Below are positions 26,638-35,768 of a stretch of DNA of 64,000 nt, piece by piece. This DNA is from Oligoflexia bacterium (lineage in GTDB: Bacteria > Bdellovibrionota > UBA1018), in contig JAMPXJ010000023.1 in assembly GCA_023701205.1 (NCBI GenBank), positions 1 to 64,000 of the forward strand, read 5' to 3'. Each line of letters starts with the position of its first letter. Position 1 is the stretch's first letter. The notes beneath the pieces are model-generated. The model saw only the letters and a list, made by a program, of their open reading frames with translations, was not told the origin of the DNA and searched no databases. Made by a program: the position numbers and the translations under genes.

Positions 26638-27897
26638 ATGGCCACTAGAATCCTAACATCAGTCTTCAGGTGTCTGACTCAGGGAATAGTGATGGCATTC
26701 GTGCTTTTCACATTGATGCTCATGAAGCCAGTGAATCAGGCGATGGGTGGAGTCGTAGCGCAATCGAATGCGAACGGAGAGGGACCGGCCTTTACGTTTT
26801 CCCCTGCCTTGGAGACGATCCCAGCAGGAATCGTCGAATTTAAGATCGAAGCGAGTGATCCCGATGGTCTGGATTGCGCGTTATTCATCACGCCATATTG
26901 GGGTCGTTCAATGATGGATTGCGAGGCGCCCTTCAATTTTTTCGTGGACACGCGCAGAATCGGCACGCGGCTGGACGGGAAACACATGTTCACTCTCGCA
27001 GTGAAGGACAAGAAAGGTAACACGTCGTCTATTTCATGGGTTTTCGACGTCGACACGAGCGTTTCGCCTCCGACAGACACAACGAAACCGACCCTTCGGT
27101 GGGTAAGCCCTAAGATCGATACAACCTCCTATTTTGGAAGAACGATGGGCGAGACCTATTATGGGACGCTGACAGGAGCACTCTCGTATATTCCCGTCGA
27201 TGGGGGAATGGTCAACGCGGTGCTTGACGCCGCCGACAGCGATTCTGGGGTCCAGCGGATCGAGTTTAGTTATTCGATTTGTGGGCGTGGAAAGCTCATC
27301 ACCAAGGAGTTGCCTCCTTTTTCCTTTGAGGTCGACGCCGCGAAATTGTATGCCGAAGCACCTGCTGGTTGCACCGACGGGATTCGTCTCCTGGGATACA
27401 TATGGGACAAATCAGGGAACTGGTGGGGCGTTTCTGACTCCTACAGCTCTTCTCGGACCCTGGTCTATGACAGCCATGGCGATTTTGTCGGGCCGACAGT
27501 CAAGATCCTGAGCCCCGTGAACGGCAGTACGATGCCGGCCAATAGGGTGCTGACGATTTCGCTCGAGGCAACGGATCCCGCGGGCGTTGGCTCGGTCGTC
27601 GTTACCGTCAATGGGGGGCGGACAGGATGTACGTTTTTAGCGCCGCCCTTTACCTGTACTGTTACCGTTCCCACAGCCGCCGCTTTTTCGACTCAAACCG
27701 AGACGGTTGTTTCAGTCGCGGCCGTGGATTTTTACCGCAACAGCACTCAGGTTGGGGCGAAATTAGTCGATCCGGACCTGGACTTTAGTTTGTGGACAGG
27801 GACGAGCACTTCGACTTCAACGAGCACATCGACATCCACTTCGACGAGCGGCACGTCCTCGTACTCGAAGCCAGGAAAGGGGGGAAAAAATAGATAG
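26638..27897 (+). CDS. Secreted protein with Ig-like domains, atypical composition
   Basis: The 419-residue product starts at ATG 26638, preceded by AAAGGGGGG. A hydrophobic segment at about 17-33 may be a signal. Several Ig/Big-like beta modules follow, with ASDPDGLDCALF, DAADSDSGVQRIEFSYS and SPVNGSTMPANRVLTISLEATDPAGVGSVVVTV. The C-terminus is a tract of alternating Thr and Ser (about residues 389-405) and then a basic tail. Codon usage is visibly less G/C-biased at third positions than in flanking genes. This suggests recent acquisition or relaxed selection. The function is unknown; exposure at the surface is inferred from the domains. Confidence 0.8.
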   Translation: MATRILTSVFRCLTQGIVMAFVLFTLMLMKPVNQAMGGVVAQSNANGEGPAFTFSPALETIPAGIVEFKIEASDPDGLDCALFITPYWGRSMMDCEAPFNFFVDTRRIGTRLDGKHMFTLAVKDKKGNTSSISWVFDVDTSVSPPTDTTKPTLRWVSPKIDTTSYFGRTMGETYYGTLTGALSYIPVDGGMVNAVLDAADSDSGVQRIEFSYSICGRGKLITKELPPFSFEVDAAKLYAEAPAGCTDGIRLLGYIWDKSGNWWGVSDSYSSSRTLVYDSHGDFVGPTVKILSPVNGSTMPANRVLTISLEATDPAGVGSVVVTVNGGRTGCTFLAPPFTCTVTVPTAAAFSTQTETVVSVAAVDFYRNSTQVGAKLVDPDLDFSLWTGTSTSTSTSTSTSTSTSGTSSYSKPGKGGKNR

Positions 27898-27926
27898 AGA
27901 GAAACCTTGCTTCAGACGGACCAATG

Positions 27927-27963
27927 GCCGCAGGGGACACGACGTTTCCTGCGGCTAGGTTTT
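27927..27963 (+). terminator. Probable rho-independent terminator
   Basis: GCCGCAGG (27927-27934) and CCTGCGGC (27948-27955) form an 8-bp stem followed by TAGGTTTT. It lies about 30 bp after the Ig-like gene stop. Confidence 0.55.
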
Positions 27964-28236
27964 GGGATGGAAGACGCAGTACCGAGGTGAGCCAAGAAGG
28001 GCGGTGGACGCGGCGCCAGGTAGCCAAGACCAAGTATTCTGATCTGAGATCAATTTCCTGAGACAATCAAGTCTCGGTGCGGAGCCGAGATGAAGTGAGG
28101 TTGGGCAGCCCCGGCGGAGCGGGACCTTCCAGCAGGTGGAGCCTGCGCCTCGCTTTCGACTCTGGCTGTCCTTGACTCTGTTGTCGCGGGTCGAAGCATG
28201 GATTGTGCCCGCGACCACACGCGAAAAAAGAGCTTT
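27964..28236. other. Intergenic region with an inverted repeat
   Basis: Together with the terminator this makes a gap of about 340 bp between convergent genes. No frame has the codon bias of neighbouring genes. A perfect inverted repeat GTCGCGGG/CCCGCGAC (28183-28190 and 28208-28215, 17-nt loop) lies about 20 bp from the stop of the leftward hydrolase gene. It could end that transcript, although no U-tract follows. Confidence 0.4.
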
Positions 28237-29376
28237 TCAGGGACGCAGATAAAAATTCTCGGTGCTGTTGGGCTCGCTCTTGCGGATGAAAAGACGTTTC
28301 TCCGCATCAATGCCCAGGAGAACCTGGAAGAGCTCGGTGAGAATCGCGCGTCCCGCATAGTAGCTGTGGCCCAGTCCGGAAACCCCCGGCGCGTCCACCT
28401 CGCTCACGTTCACCATATCCACGTCAGCGACCCGCTCGCACGCGCCGAGACGGCGCCCGCCGTTGAAGGTCTCGGAGGCCGCGATCGCATTGTCGTTGAA
28501 GGAGCAGTACACGGTCACGCGCCGGGCGAGCTTGCGAACCTTGGCCGCCAAGCCGGTGAATAAGCCCAGGTCGATATCAGGCGCGTTCAGCACGAGCTCG
28601 CCCAGGAAGGGAGACGTGCCCTCGTCGGCGAGCTGTGCGAGCGCGGGTAGCGCCAGCTGATGGCCCATGGAATGAACTATGACGTGCGGGGTGGCCCCGA
28701 GCCCCGCGAGCGTCTTGAAAAGCTCGACGAGCTTCGGGACCGAGGCGGCCGCGGCCTTGCGGTTCTGCTCGTAGGTGCGGTTGATGAGGGCGCCGCTCAG
28801 AAGCCCGCCGTCGGAACCCGCGGGCCAGGAATAGACGATGACCGGTCCTTGGAATTTCACATCATAGGCGATCTGCGCGGCGCGCACGATGCTCTCCTCG
28901 TACTTCACGTTGAAGCCATGGATGAAAACCAGGACCTCGGTCGAGCCGCGCCGCTTGAGCGTCTCCTTCAACGAGGATTCGAGCTCACCCGAGGAGGGGA
29001 ACGGCGCATGGGCAAAGGCGCGGAAGTAGCGGTGACTGTCCGCGCGCGGGTTCGAGGCCATCTCGAAAGTCCCGACCGGGCGGAGCTTCGGCACGTTGAT
29101 CTGGCAGGCGCCGTAGCGGCTCACCTCCTCGAAGGCGACCCCGAACGCCCGATCGCTGCAGTCCGGTGCCTGCGAGAGCGACTGCCGGTTGGTGGCGTAA
29201 AAGACCTCGACGGCCTGGGTTTCGGAATAGCTCTCCTTGAGGCGCCCGTTGAGCAGATCGGTGAGCTTCGGAGCGGGCGTGGAGCAGGCGCTCGCGACGG
29301 CGGCGAGGGCGATCAGAAAAACGGAGCGGAGGCCATTCGAATGCGCGCGGCGCGCGCTTTTGCGGAAAGGATGCAT
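28237..29376 (-). CDS. DUF900-type alpha/beta-hydrolase lipoprotein
   Basis: ATG 29376 gives 379 residues. The signal ends in VASAC, a probable lipobox. The DUF900 hydrolase pattern is clear. [10 protein letters not shown] near residue 55 is followed by [16 protein letters not shown] (oxyanion region) and VIVYSWPA. The nucleophile elbow is [16 protein letters not shown] with Ser near 240. The acid lies in [11 protein letters not shown] and the His in GLGHSYY. It is probably an envelope esterase or lipase-like enzyme with unknown substrate. The frame continues upstream but loses sense there. Confidence 0.88.
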   Translation of the reverse strand: MHPFRKSARRAHSNGLRSVFLIALAAVASACSTPAPKLTDLLNGRLKESYSETQAVEVFYATNRQSLSQAPDCSDRAFGVAFEEVSRYGACQINVPKLRPVGTFEMASNPRADSHRYFRAFAHAPFPSSGELESSLKETLKRRGSTEVLVFIHGFNVKYEESIVRAAQIAYDVKFQGPVIVYSWPAGSDGGLLSGALINRTYEQNRKAAAASVPKLVELFKTLAGLGATPHVIVHSMGHQLALPALAQLADEGTSPFLGELVLNAPDIDLGLFTGLAAKVRKLARRVTVYCSFNDNAIAASETFNGGRRLGACERVADVDMVNVSEVDAPGVSGLGHSYYAGRAILTELFQVLLGIDAEKRLFIRKSEPNSTENFYLRP

Positions 29377-29491
29377 GGACCTATCGAAGCACAGCTCAGC
29401 CGCTAAGACAACAAAGGCGCGGGTGGGTTCCCCGTTTGCCCCCTCAATTGTCCCATGGACAGGGGCCCGGGGTTTTTGTATCAACTTCGGA

Positions 29492-31177
29492 ATGGCACAG
29501 AAATTCGCTTTCACGATGCAGGGTGTTGGGAAAATCTATCCCCCGAACAAGCAGGTGCTCCGGGATATCTACCTGTCCTATTACTACGGCGCGAAGATCG
29601 GGGTGCTCGGCCTCAACGGCTCGGGCAAGTCGACGCTGCTCAAGATCATGGCCGGTATCGAGAAGAACTTCAACGGCGACGCGCGGCCGGGCGAGGGGAT
29701 CTCGGTGGGCTATCTCGCGCAGGAGCCGCAGCTCGATCCCAAGAAGAACGTGAAAGAGAACATCCAGGACGGCCTGGGCGATCTCGCGAAGTGGCTCAAG
29801 CGCTTCGAGGAGATCGGACTGCTGTTCGCCGATCCGGAGCTGGATCCCGACAAAATGGAGAAGCTCTTGGGCGAGCAGGCGGAGCTGCAGGAGAAGATCG
29901 AGCACGCCAACGGCTGGGAGTTTGATCGCACGCTCGACATCGCGATGGATGCCCTGCGCTGCCCACCTGGCGACTGGCCGGTCGAGAATCTTTCAGGCGG
30001 CGAGAAGCGCCGGGTGGCGCTTTGCCGGCTGCTGCTTTCCAAGCCCGATATCCTGCTGCTGGACGAGCCGACCAACCACCTGGATGCGGAGTCGGTCTTC
30101 TGGCTCGAGCAGCATCTGAAGAATTATCAAGGCACAGTCGTCGCGGTGACCCACGATCGCTATTTCCTCGACAACATCGCTGGCTGGATCCTGGAGCTCG
30201 ACCGCGGGCATGGCATCCCCTGGGAAGGCAACTACTCCTCCTGGCTCGAGCAGAAGCAAAAGCGCCTGGCGATCGAAGAGAAGCAGGAGACCAAGCGCCA
30301 GAAGACCCTGGAGCGCGAGCTGGAGTGGATTCGCATGAGTCCGCGCGCGCGCCAGGCCAAGAGCAAGGCGCGCGTCTCGGCTTACGAGAAGCTCCTTGCC
30401 GAGGATCGTCCGGAGCGCAACGAGGAAATGGAGATCTACATTCCTTCGGGGCCCCGTCTGGGCGGGCTTGTCATCGAAGCCAACAAGCTCTCCAAGGCCT
30501 ATGGCGAAAAGCTGCTCTTCGAGGATCTCACCTTCAACATTCCGGCGGGCTCGATCGTCGGCATCATCGGGGGCAACGGCGCAGGCAAGACGACGCTCTT
30601 CCGCATGATCACGGGGCAGGAGAAGCCCGATCAGGGCACGATTCGCGTGGGCGAAACCGTGAAGCTCGCCTATGTCGATCAGTCGCGCGAGGCGCTCGAT
30701 CCCGAGAAAACCGTCTGGGAGGAGATCTCCGACGGCAAGAACGAGATGATCATGCTCGGCAGCCGCGAGGTGCAGAGCCGTGCGTACTGCGCGCGCTTCA
30801 ATTTCACGGGTGGAGACCAGCAGAAGAAGGTCGGCATGCTTTCGGGCGGGGAGCGCAACCGCGTTCACCTGGCCAAGATGCTCAAGAGCGGAGGCAACGT
30901 CCTGCTGCTCGACGAGCCGACGAACGACCTGGACGTCAACACGCTTCGCGCGCTCGAGGAGGCGCTGGCCAGCTACGCCGGCTGCGCGCTCATCATCTCG
31001 CACGATCGCTGGTTCCTGGATCGCATCTGCACCCACATCATGGCGTTCGAAGGCGACTCGAAAGTCGTGATGATCGAGGGGAACTTCCAGGATTACGAGG
31101 AAGACAAGAAGCGCCGCCTGGGCGCCGAGGCCATCCAGCCGCACCGGATGAAATACAAGAAGCTGACGCACGGCTGA
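29492..31177 (+). CDS. ettA: Energy-dependent translational throttle protein EttA (ABC-F)
   Basis: The 561-residue protein has two ABC ATPase domains in one chain. Walker A motifs are GLNGSGKST (about residue 40) and GGNGAGKTT (about residue 360). ABC signatures are [15 protein letters not shown] and [15 protein letters not shown], and the Walker B motifs are [11 protein letters not shown] and [11 protein letters not shown]. The linker contains [21 protein letters not shown] as in EttA, and the length fits E. coli EttA. It binds the ribosomal E site and gates translation according to energy charge. ATG 29492 starts the conserved [23 protein letters not shown]. Confidence 0.96.
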   Translation: MAQKFAFTMQGVGKIYPPNKQVLRDIYLSYYYGAKIGVLGLNGSGKSTLLKIMAGIEKNFNGDARPGEGISVGYLAQEPQLDPKKNVKENIQDGLGDLAKWLKRFEEIGLLFADPELDPDKMEKLLGEQAELQEKIEHANGWEFDRTLDIAMDALRCPPGDWPVENLSGGEKRRVALCRLLLSKPDILLLDEPTNHLDAESVFWLEQHLKNYQGTVVAVTHDRYFLDNIAGWILELDRGHGIPWEGNYSSWLEQKQKRLAIEEKQETKRQKTLERELEWIRMSPRARQAKSKARVSAYEKLLAEDRPERNEEMEIYIPSGPRLGGLVIEANKLSKAYGEKLLFEDLTFNIPAGSIVGIIGGNGAGKTTLFRMITGQEKPDQGTIRVGETVKLAYVDQSREALDPEKTVWEEISDGKNEMIMLGSREVQSRAYCARFNFTGGDQQKKVGMLSGGERNRVHLAKMLKSGGNVLLLDEPTNDLDVNTLRALEEALASYAGCALIISHDRWFLDRICTHIMAFEGDSKVVMIEGNFQDYEEDKKRRLGAEAIQPHRMKYKKLTHG

Positions 31178-31234
31178 GTGGCGGCCAGGAGCGGGGCTCG
31201 GCCGCGGGCTTGCGCGGTCGTCGAGCGTAGGCGA

Positions 31235-31780
31235 TCAGCGCAGGCGCTGTTTGGCTGCGAACTTGGCCATCTGGCCGATGGTCTCCCTGAGCGCCTCGAG
31301 TTGGCCTTCCTCGCGCAGGTCACCCAGGCCGATTTCGTGCAAAGCGAGGCCTGAAACCGGGATTCCGTAGCGCCGGAGAAAGTAGTGGGCGGCCAGCACC
31401 GCCGTCCGGCGATTGGCGTCCTGAAAGACATGTGACATCACGAGCCCGGCGTAGATGCCGACGGCGGCGTCGATCACGGCTCCAGCTTCGGCCGCTTCGG
31501 TAGCGCGGTGAAGTTTCTCCCGGGCCATCTGCTTGGGGTCGGCGACCAGAGCAAGCGTCTCGGTCTTGCCCGAGGGCAGGGTGAGAGTGACCGGCGCCGT
31601 TCGCCAAATCCGCGACTCGTCCTCGGCGTTCTTGCCGGCGAGCCCGGTCAGGATCGCGTTCAGGCGGCTCAGTTCAGCCGTGGTCAGGAGCGCCCGACGG
31701 TCCGCCAGGCTCTCGCTCGCCTGGAGCGCTCGTTCGAAGCGGGTTCGTTCCAGTTGTTTTTTAAGAGTGTCTGACGGCAT
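31235..31780 (-). CDS. Fic/Doc-family protein
   Basis: The 181-residue product has the Fic-fold active-site motif in the form HVFQDANRRTAVLAAHYFLRRYG (residues about 116-138). It matches the Doc-like H-x-F-x-D-A-N-(K/R)-R variant, with Val in place of the usual Pro after His. Canonical Fic proteins transfer AMP and Doc phosphorylates EF-Tu; which reaction applies here cannot be read from the sequence. No inhibitory (S/T)xxxE(G/N) helix is evident within the protein, and no small antitoxin gene lies beside it. It is divergent from clpS with only about 40 bp between them. Confidence 0.8.
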   Translation of the reverse strand: MPSDTLKKQLERTRFERALQASESLADRRALLTTAELSRLNAILTGLAGKNAEDESRIWRTAPVTLTLPSGKTETLALVADPKQMAREKLHRATEAAEAGAVIDAAVGIYAGLVMSHVFQDANRRTAVLAAHYFLRRYGIPVSGLALHEIGLGDLREEGQLEALRETIGQMAKFAAKQRLR

Positions 31781-31822
31781 GAGAGTGCTACTCTGGCCAA
31801 GAGGGGGCGCCCGGTCAAGAGA

Positions 31823-32203
31823 ATGTTGGGGATGTCGAGATCAAACCCGAGTGCGGAGGCAGGAAAAAGGTCGGAGGACCCGCGGTCCGCCAACGCTCCG
31901 TCCGAAGAAGGCGGCGTCGCGGTCCAGGAAGGTCGGCCGGAGCTCAAGGAACCGCCCCGCTATGCCGTACTCCTGCACAATGACGACTATACGACCATGG
32001 AGTTCGTCGTCGAGGTGCTCGAGCGCTTCTTCAAGAAGACCGCCGCCGAGGCGGTTGAGGTCATGCTGCGCGTGCATCAGCAGGGCCAAGGCGTCGCGGG
32101 GATCTATACGCGCGATATCGCCGAGACGAAGGCCGCGCAGGTGATCGAGTATGCCCGGGGCCGCGGCTACCCGCTTCTTTGCACGGCGAAGCCGGCGGTC
32201 TAA
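31823..32203 (+). CDS. clpS: ATP-dependent Clp protease adaptor ClpS
   Basis: The 126-residue adaptor delivers N-end-rule substrates to ClpA. The binding-pocket residues lie in LLHNDDYTTMEFVVEVLERFF and the conserved His in MLRVHQQGQGVAGIYTRDIAETKAAQV; the C-terminus YPLLCT is typical. The N-terminal extension (about 40 residues, acidic and disordered) is long for the family. ATG 31823 is used; ATG 31832 is possible. It is the first gene of the clpS-clpA pair. Confidence 0.96.
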   Translation: MLGMSRSNPSAEAGKRSEDPRSANAPSEEGGVAVQEGRPELKEPPRYAVLLHNDDYTTMEFVVEVLERFFKKTAAEAVEVMLRVHQQGQGVAGIYTRDIAETKAAQVIEYARGRGYPLLCTAKPAV

Positions 32204-32278
32204 GTCGCCGCAAGCCGCTTTCTCACGCCGCTCCATCCCTTGATATTTGCCCGGCCGAAGCATAGATTCCGGGCTGAG

Positions 32279-34831
32279 ATGATTGGGCGCAACGCTGAAA
32301 GAGTCTTGAATCGCGCGGTCCGCTACGCGGTGGAGCAGGAGCATGAGTACTTCACGCTCGAGCACGTGCTCTGGAGCCTGCTCTCCGAAGCGCTGATCGC
32401 CAATGTCGTGCGCGCGTGCGGAGGGCATCCTACGAACCTGCGTCAGGAGCTCGAGGCCTATCTGCAGGTCGAGGTCCCCAAGGCAGGGGCGGCGCCCCGC
32501 CCCGAAGCGGAGCCCGACGTGGAAAACGAAGCTGAAAGCGAGAGGGATCCCGGTTCGTCCGAGCCCGCGGACCCGGAAGACGGCTCGGCCCCCGTGGAGC
32601 ACCCGGTGGCCACGCTCGGGGTGCAGCGCCTGATCCAGCGCGCGCTTTTCCACGTGCAGTCCGCGGGCAAGGACGAGATCCAGCCGGTCGACCTTTTCGT
32701 CGCGCTCTTTCAGGCGCGGGATTCCCACGCGTTGCATCTGCTGACCAAGCAGGGAATCGAGCGCCTGGACGTGCTTTCCTACATCAGTCACGGAACGCGA
32801 AAGGACGGCCATGCGGGCGAGCTCGAGCCGGAGGATTCCGGAGCCGAGCCGGGCGCCTCGGGTGGCGAGAGTCCCGACACCGAGGGCTCCGAGGGAAAGG
32901 GCGAGCCCGAGCCGGGGCCGTCGCGCGTGGGGTCACCCGGAGCGGGTGCGCAGCCCGCGGGCGGGGGCATGGACGATCCGCTGGAGAATTACGCGTTGAA
33001 CCTCAATGAGCGCGCGAAGGAGGGGAAGATCGACCCTCTGATCGGGCGAGACCAGGAGCTGGAGCGGGTGATCCAGACCCTTTGCCGGCGGCGAAAGAAC
33101 AATCCGCTTCTGGTGGGGGAGGCCGGCGTGGGAAAGACCGCGCTCGCCGAGGGGCTCGCGCTCCGGATCGTCGAGAAGAAGGTCCCCGATCTCCTGCAGA
33201 ACGCGATCGTTTATTCACTCGATCTCGGCGCGCTGCTCGCGGGCGCGAAGTTCCGCGGGGATTTCGAGCAGCGGCTCAAGAAGGTGCTCTCGGCCTTGCA
33301 GCGCAAGCGGGAGCGTGGCTTCCAGCCCATCCTGCTCATCGACGAGATCCACACGATCGTGGGAGCCGGAGCGGTGAGCGGAGGCGCGCTGGACGCCGCC
33401 AATCTCCTGAAGCCCGTGCTCGGCCAGGGCGAGATCCGCTGCATCGGCTCGACCACCTATGGCGAGTACCGGAATGTCTTCGAGAAGGACCATGCGCTTG
33501 CCCGGCGTTTCCAGAAGATCGACGTGGCGGAGCCGTCGGTCGAGGAGGCGATCCAGGTTCTCAACGGCCTCAAGGGCCGCTTCGAGGAACACCACCACGT
33601 GCGCTTCACGCCCGAGGCGATCCGCGCCGCCGTGGAGCTTTCTTCCAAGCACCTGACCGAGCGGTTCCTTCCGGACAAGGCCATCGACGTGATCGACGAG
33701 GCTGGAGCGAAGGCGAGGCTCGGGGTCCGGGCGGTTACCGCCTCGGCCACCCCGATCGCCGTGACGACCGAGTCGCGGCCTGTGCTGGATTCGCCCGCGA
33801 TCGAGGAGATCGTGGCGCAGATCGCGCGCATCCCGGCGCGCTCGGTGAGTTCCTCGCAGAAAGATCGGCTCAAGAACCTGGAACGCGATCTCAAACTCAC
33901 GATTTTCGGCCAGGATCATGCGATCGAGGCGCTGGTCACGGCGATCCGGCTGGCGCGCTCGGGTCTGCGCACGGGGGATCGTCCGGTGGGCTCCTTCCTC
34001 TTCTGCGGGCCGACCGGCGTCGGCAAGACCGAGCTCAGCAAGCAGCTGGGGCACTGCATGGGGGTGCCGTTCCTGCGTTTCGACATGAGCGAGTACAGCG
34101 AGAAGCATACGCTCTCGCGCCTCATTGGCGCGCCTCCGGGTTATGTGGGCTTCGAGCAGGCCGGGCTTCTGACAGATGCGGTGCTGAAGAACCCGCATTC
34201 GGTCATCCTGCTGGACGAGATCGAGAAGGCGCATTCGGACATCTGGAATATCCTGCTTCAGGTGATGGACCACGGGACGCTGACCGATAACAACGGGCGC
34301 AAGGCGGATTTCCGCAATACCGTGCTGATCATGACCTCCAACGTGGGCTCGCGCGATTTGGAGCGGCGCCAGCTGGGCCTGATCGCCGGCGAGAACAAGG
34401 GGACGAACGCCCAGCGCGCCGTCGAGCAGACGTTCACGCCGGAGTTCCGCAATCGCCTGGATGCGATCGTCTACTTCAATCCACTCGACCCGCTCACCGT
34501 GGGGCAGGTCGTGGGCAAGCAGCTCCTGGAGCTCGAGTCCCAGCTCCTGGCCAAGCACGTGGAGCTGGAGACCGGGGCCGACGCCCGCGAATGGCTCGCC
34601 CAGCGCGGCTACGATCGCCAAATGGGCGCCCGGCCGCTCGCGCGCCTCATCCAGGACCGGATCAAAAAGCCCTTGGCCGAGGAGATCCTGTTCGGAAAGC
34701 TCGAAGAAGGCGGAACGGTCCGGATCTTCGTGCGCGACGGGGAGCTCGCGTTCGAGCTCAAACCTTCGGAAAAAGGCTCAGGCCCCGCGCCCGAGTCTGT
34801 TGCAGTCTCCTCAGAAAATCATCGCGGGTGA
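32279..34831 (+). CDS. clpA: ATP-dependent Clp protease ATP-binding subunit ClpA
   Basis: The 850-residue AAA+ unfoldase has the order N-domain (about 1-165), D1 and D2. Walker A motifs are GEAGVGKTA (near 280) and GPTGVGKTE (near 577), and the segment FTPEFRNRLDAIVYF and GYDRQMGARPLARLIQDRIKKPLAEE closely follow E. coli ClpA. The N-domain is split by an acidic Pro/Glu-rich insert (about 70-105), and a second low-complexity linker (about 175-235) precedes D1, so the protein is about 90 residues longer than usual. The ClpP-docking loop reads LGL where E. coli ClpA has IGL. ATG 32279 fits the conserved MIGRNAERVLNRAV start. Its 3' end overlaps aat by 74 bp. Confidence 0.96.
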   Translation: MIGRNAERVLNRAVRYAVEQEHEYFTLEHVLWSLLSEALIANVVRACGGHPTNLRQELEAYLQVEVPKAGAAPRPEAEPDVENEAESERDPGSSEPADPEDGSAPVEHPVATLGVQRLIQRALFHVQSAGKDEIQPVDLFVALFQARDSHALHLLTKQGIERLDVLSYISHGTRKDGHAGELEPEDSGAEPGASGGESPDTEGSEGKGEPEPGPSRVGSPGAGAQPAGGGMDDPLENYALNLNERAKEGKIDPLIGRDQELERVIQTLCRRRKNNPLLVGEAGVGKTALAEGLALRIVEKKVPDLLQNAIVYSLDLGALLAGAKFRGDFEQRLKKVLSALQRKRERGFQPILLIDEIHTIVGAGAVSGGALDAANLLKPVLGQGEIRCIGSTTYGEYRNVFEKDHALARRFQKIDVAEPSVEEAIQVLNGLKGRFEEHHHVRFTPEAIRAAVELSSKHLTERFLPDKAIDVIDEAGAKARLGVRAVTASATPIAVTTESRPVLDSPAIEEIVAQIARIPARSVSSSQKDRLKNLERDLKLTIFGQDHAIEALVTAIRLARSGLRTGDRPVGSFLFCGPTGVGKTELSKQLGHCMGVPFLRFDMSEYSEKHTLSRLIGAPPGYVGFEQAGLLTDAVLKNPHSVILLDEIEKAHSDIWNILLQVMDHGTLTDNNGRKADFRNTVLIMTSNVGSRDLERRQLGLIAGENKGTNAQRAVEQTFTPEFRNRLDAIVYFNPLDPLTVGQVVGKQLLELESQLLAKHVELETGADAREWLAQRGYDRQMGARPLARLIQDRIKKPLAEEILFGKLEEGGTVRIFVRDGELAFELKPSEKGSGPAPESVAVSSENHRG

Positions 34832-35429
34832 TCTGGCGCGCGCCAAGCGATTCGAGATGGGGCGTGAGGATCTGGATGTCCATCCAGTCCAAGCCGCGTG
34901 CGTGCAGGTGCCCGACCAGATGGAGCAGGGCGAGCTTCGAGGCGTTGGGCCGCAGGTGGAACATGCTTTCGCCGGCGAACGCGCCGCCCGCGTCCACGCC
35001 ATAGATTCCGCCGACCAGGGTGTCGCCCTCCCAGGCCTCGACGCTATGGGCGTGTCCGAGACGATGAAGCTCGATATAGGCTTCGATCATCTCCGGGGTG
35101 ATCCAGCTCCCCTGTTGGCCTGGGCGCGGCTGCCGGGCGCAGTGACGGATGACCTCGGAGAACGCCTGATCGATAGTGAAGCGAAAGGGCTTGCGCTTAC
35201 GGGCGCGTTCGAGGCTTCGGGGGATGTGGAGCCCCGCGAATTCCAGAATCGCCCGGCGCGCCGGACAGAACCAGGCAAGCGGGAGCTCCTCGTCGATGTC
35301 AGAAAGCGGCCAGGGAAAGATGCCCCGCGAATAGGCCAGAAGCAGGGTTTCGGGCTCGAGATCCCCGCCCCAGGCGAGGATTCCGTGCTCATCGGCGGTG
35401 GAAGGGTTTGGAAAGTTGGTGACAGGCAT
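34758..35429 (-). CDS. aat: Leucyl/phenylalanyl-tRNA--protein transferase
   Basis: The 223-residue enzyme adds Leu or Phe to N-terminal Arg or Lys and so creates N-degrons read by ClpS-ClpAP. Conserved motifs are WGGDLEPETLLLAYSRGIFPWP, PLAWFCPARRAIL, GSWITPEMIEAYIELHRLGHAHSVEAWE, and the active-site region GGAFAGESMFH. It is convergent with clpA and overlaps its last 74 bp, so the whole degradation route (tagging, recognition and unfolding) is together. Confidence 0.96.
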   Translation of the reverse strand: MPVTNFPNPSTADEHGILAWGGDLEPETLLLAYSRGIFPWPLSDIDEELPLAWFCPARRAILEFAGLHIPRSLERARKRKPFRFTIDQAFSEVIRHCARQPRPGQQGSWITPEMIEAYIELHRLGHAHSVEAWEGDTLVGGIYGVDAGGAFAGESMFHLRPNASKLALLHLVGHLHARGLDWMDIQILTPHLESLGARQITRDDFLRRLQQTRARGLSLFPKV

Positions 35430-35475
35430 CGACTTTACGTTTAAAGAAATAGGACTTTAAAGGAGATTTCGTTTC

Positions 35476-35697
35476 ATGGCATCCACTCAGACCCAGAATA
35501 CCCAGACCACGCCGGCCGCCAAGGCCTCCAAAGCCGCCCCCGGCACCAAAAAGCGTGCGCGCCGCGCCGCCAAGAAGACGCTGCTTGCGAAGCTTCGCAC
35601 CGATAAGGAAGCTGCGAAAGCTTATTTCGGCGCCAAATCCAAGCGCTCCACGGACAAGAAAGCCGCCTTCCGCAAGAAGAAGAGCAAGAAGAAGTAA
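35476..35697 (+). CDS. Small Lys/Ala-rich basic protein
   Basis: The 73-residue product is highly basic, with the C-terminus ending KKKSKKK and a run TKKRARRAAKKT near residue 25. AAAGGAG lies about ten bases before ATG 35476. It resembles histone H1-like, AlgP-type nucleoid proteins in composition, but this is inference from composition alone; an RNA- or ribosome-associated role is equally possible. A strong terminator follows, so it is probably an abundant single-gene transcript. Confidence 0.75.
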   Translation: MASTQTQNTQTTPAAKASKAAPGTKKRARRAAKKTLLAKLRTDKEAAKAYFGAKSKRSTDKKAAFRKKKSKKK

Positions 35698-35720
35698 GCG
35701 GTCTTAGTCAGCCTTTTATG

Positions 35721-35760
35721 AAAGGGGCGTGCCCGGGGTTCGACCCTGCACGCCCCTTTT
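35721..35760 (+). terminator. Rho-independent terminator
   Basis: AAAGGGGCGTGC (35721-35732) and GCACGCCCCTTT (35748-35759) form a 12-bp stem, with inner GGG/CCC pairing around TTCGA and a T-run at the end. It lies just after the basic-protein gene. Confidence 0.85.
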
Positions 35761-35768
35761 GGCTTACC

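Noticed and set aside
35735..35745. GGGGTTCGACCC, resembling a tRNA T-arm
   Set aside because: It is the inner part of the terminator hairpin, and no anticodon or acceptor arms of a tRNA can be formed around it.
35718..35768. ATG 35718 as start of the DUF4442-like protein
   Set aside because: The start lies directly before the strong terminator hairpin at 35721-35760, so translation through it is unlikely; ATG 35769 follows the hairpin.
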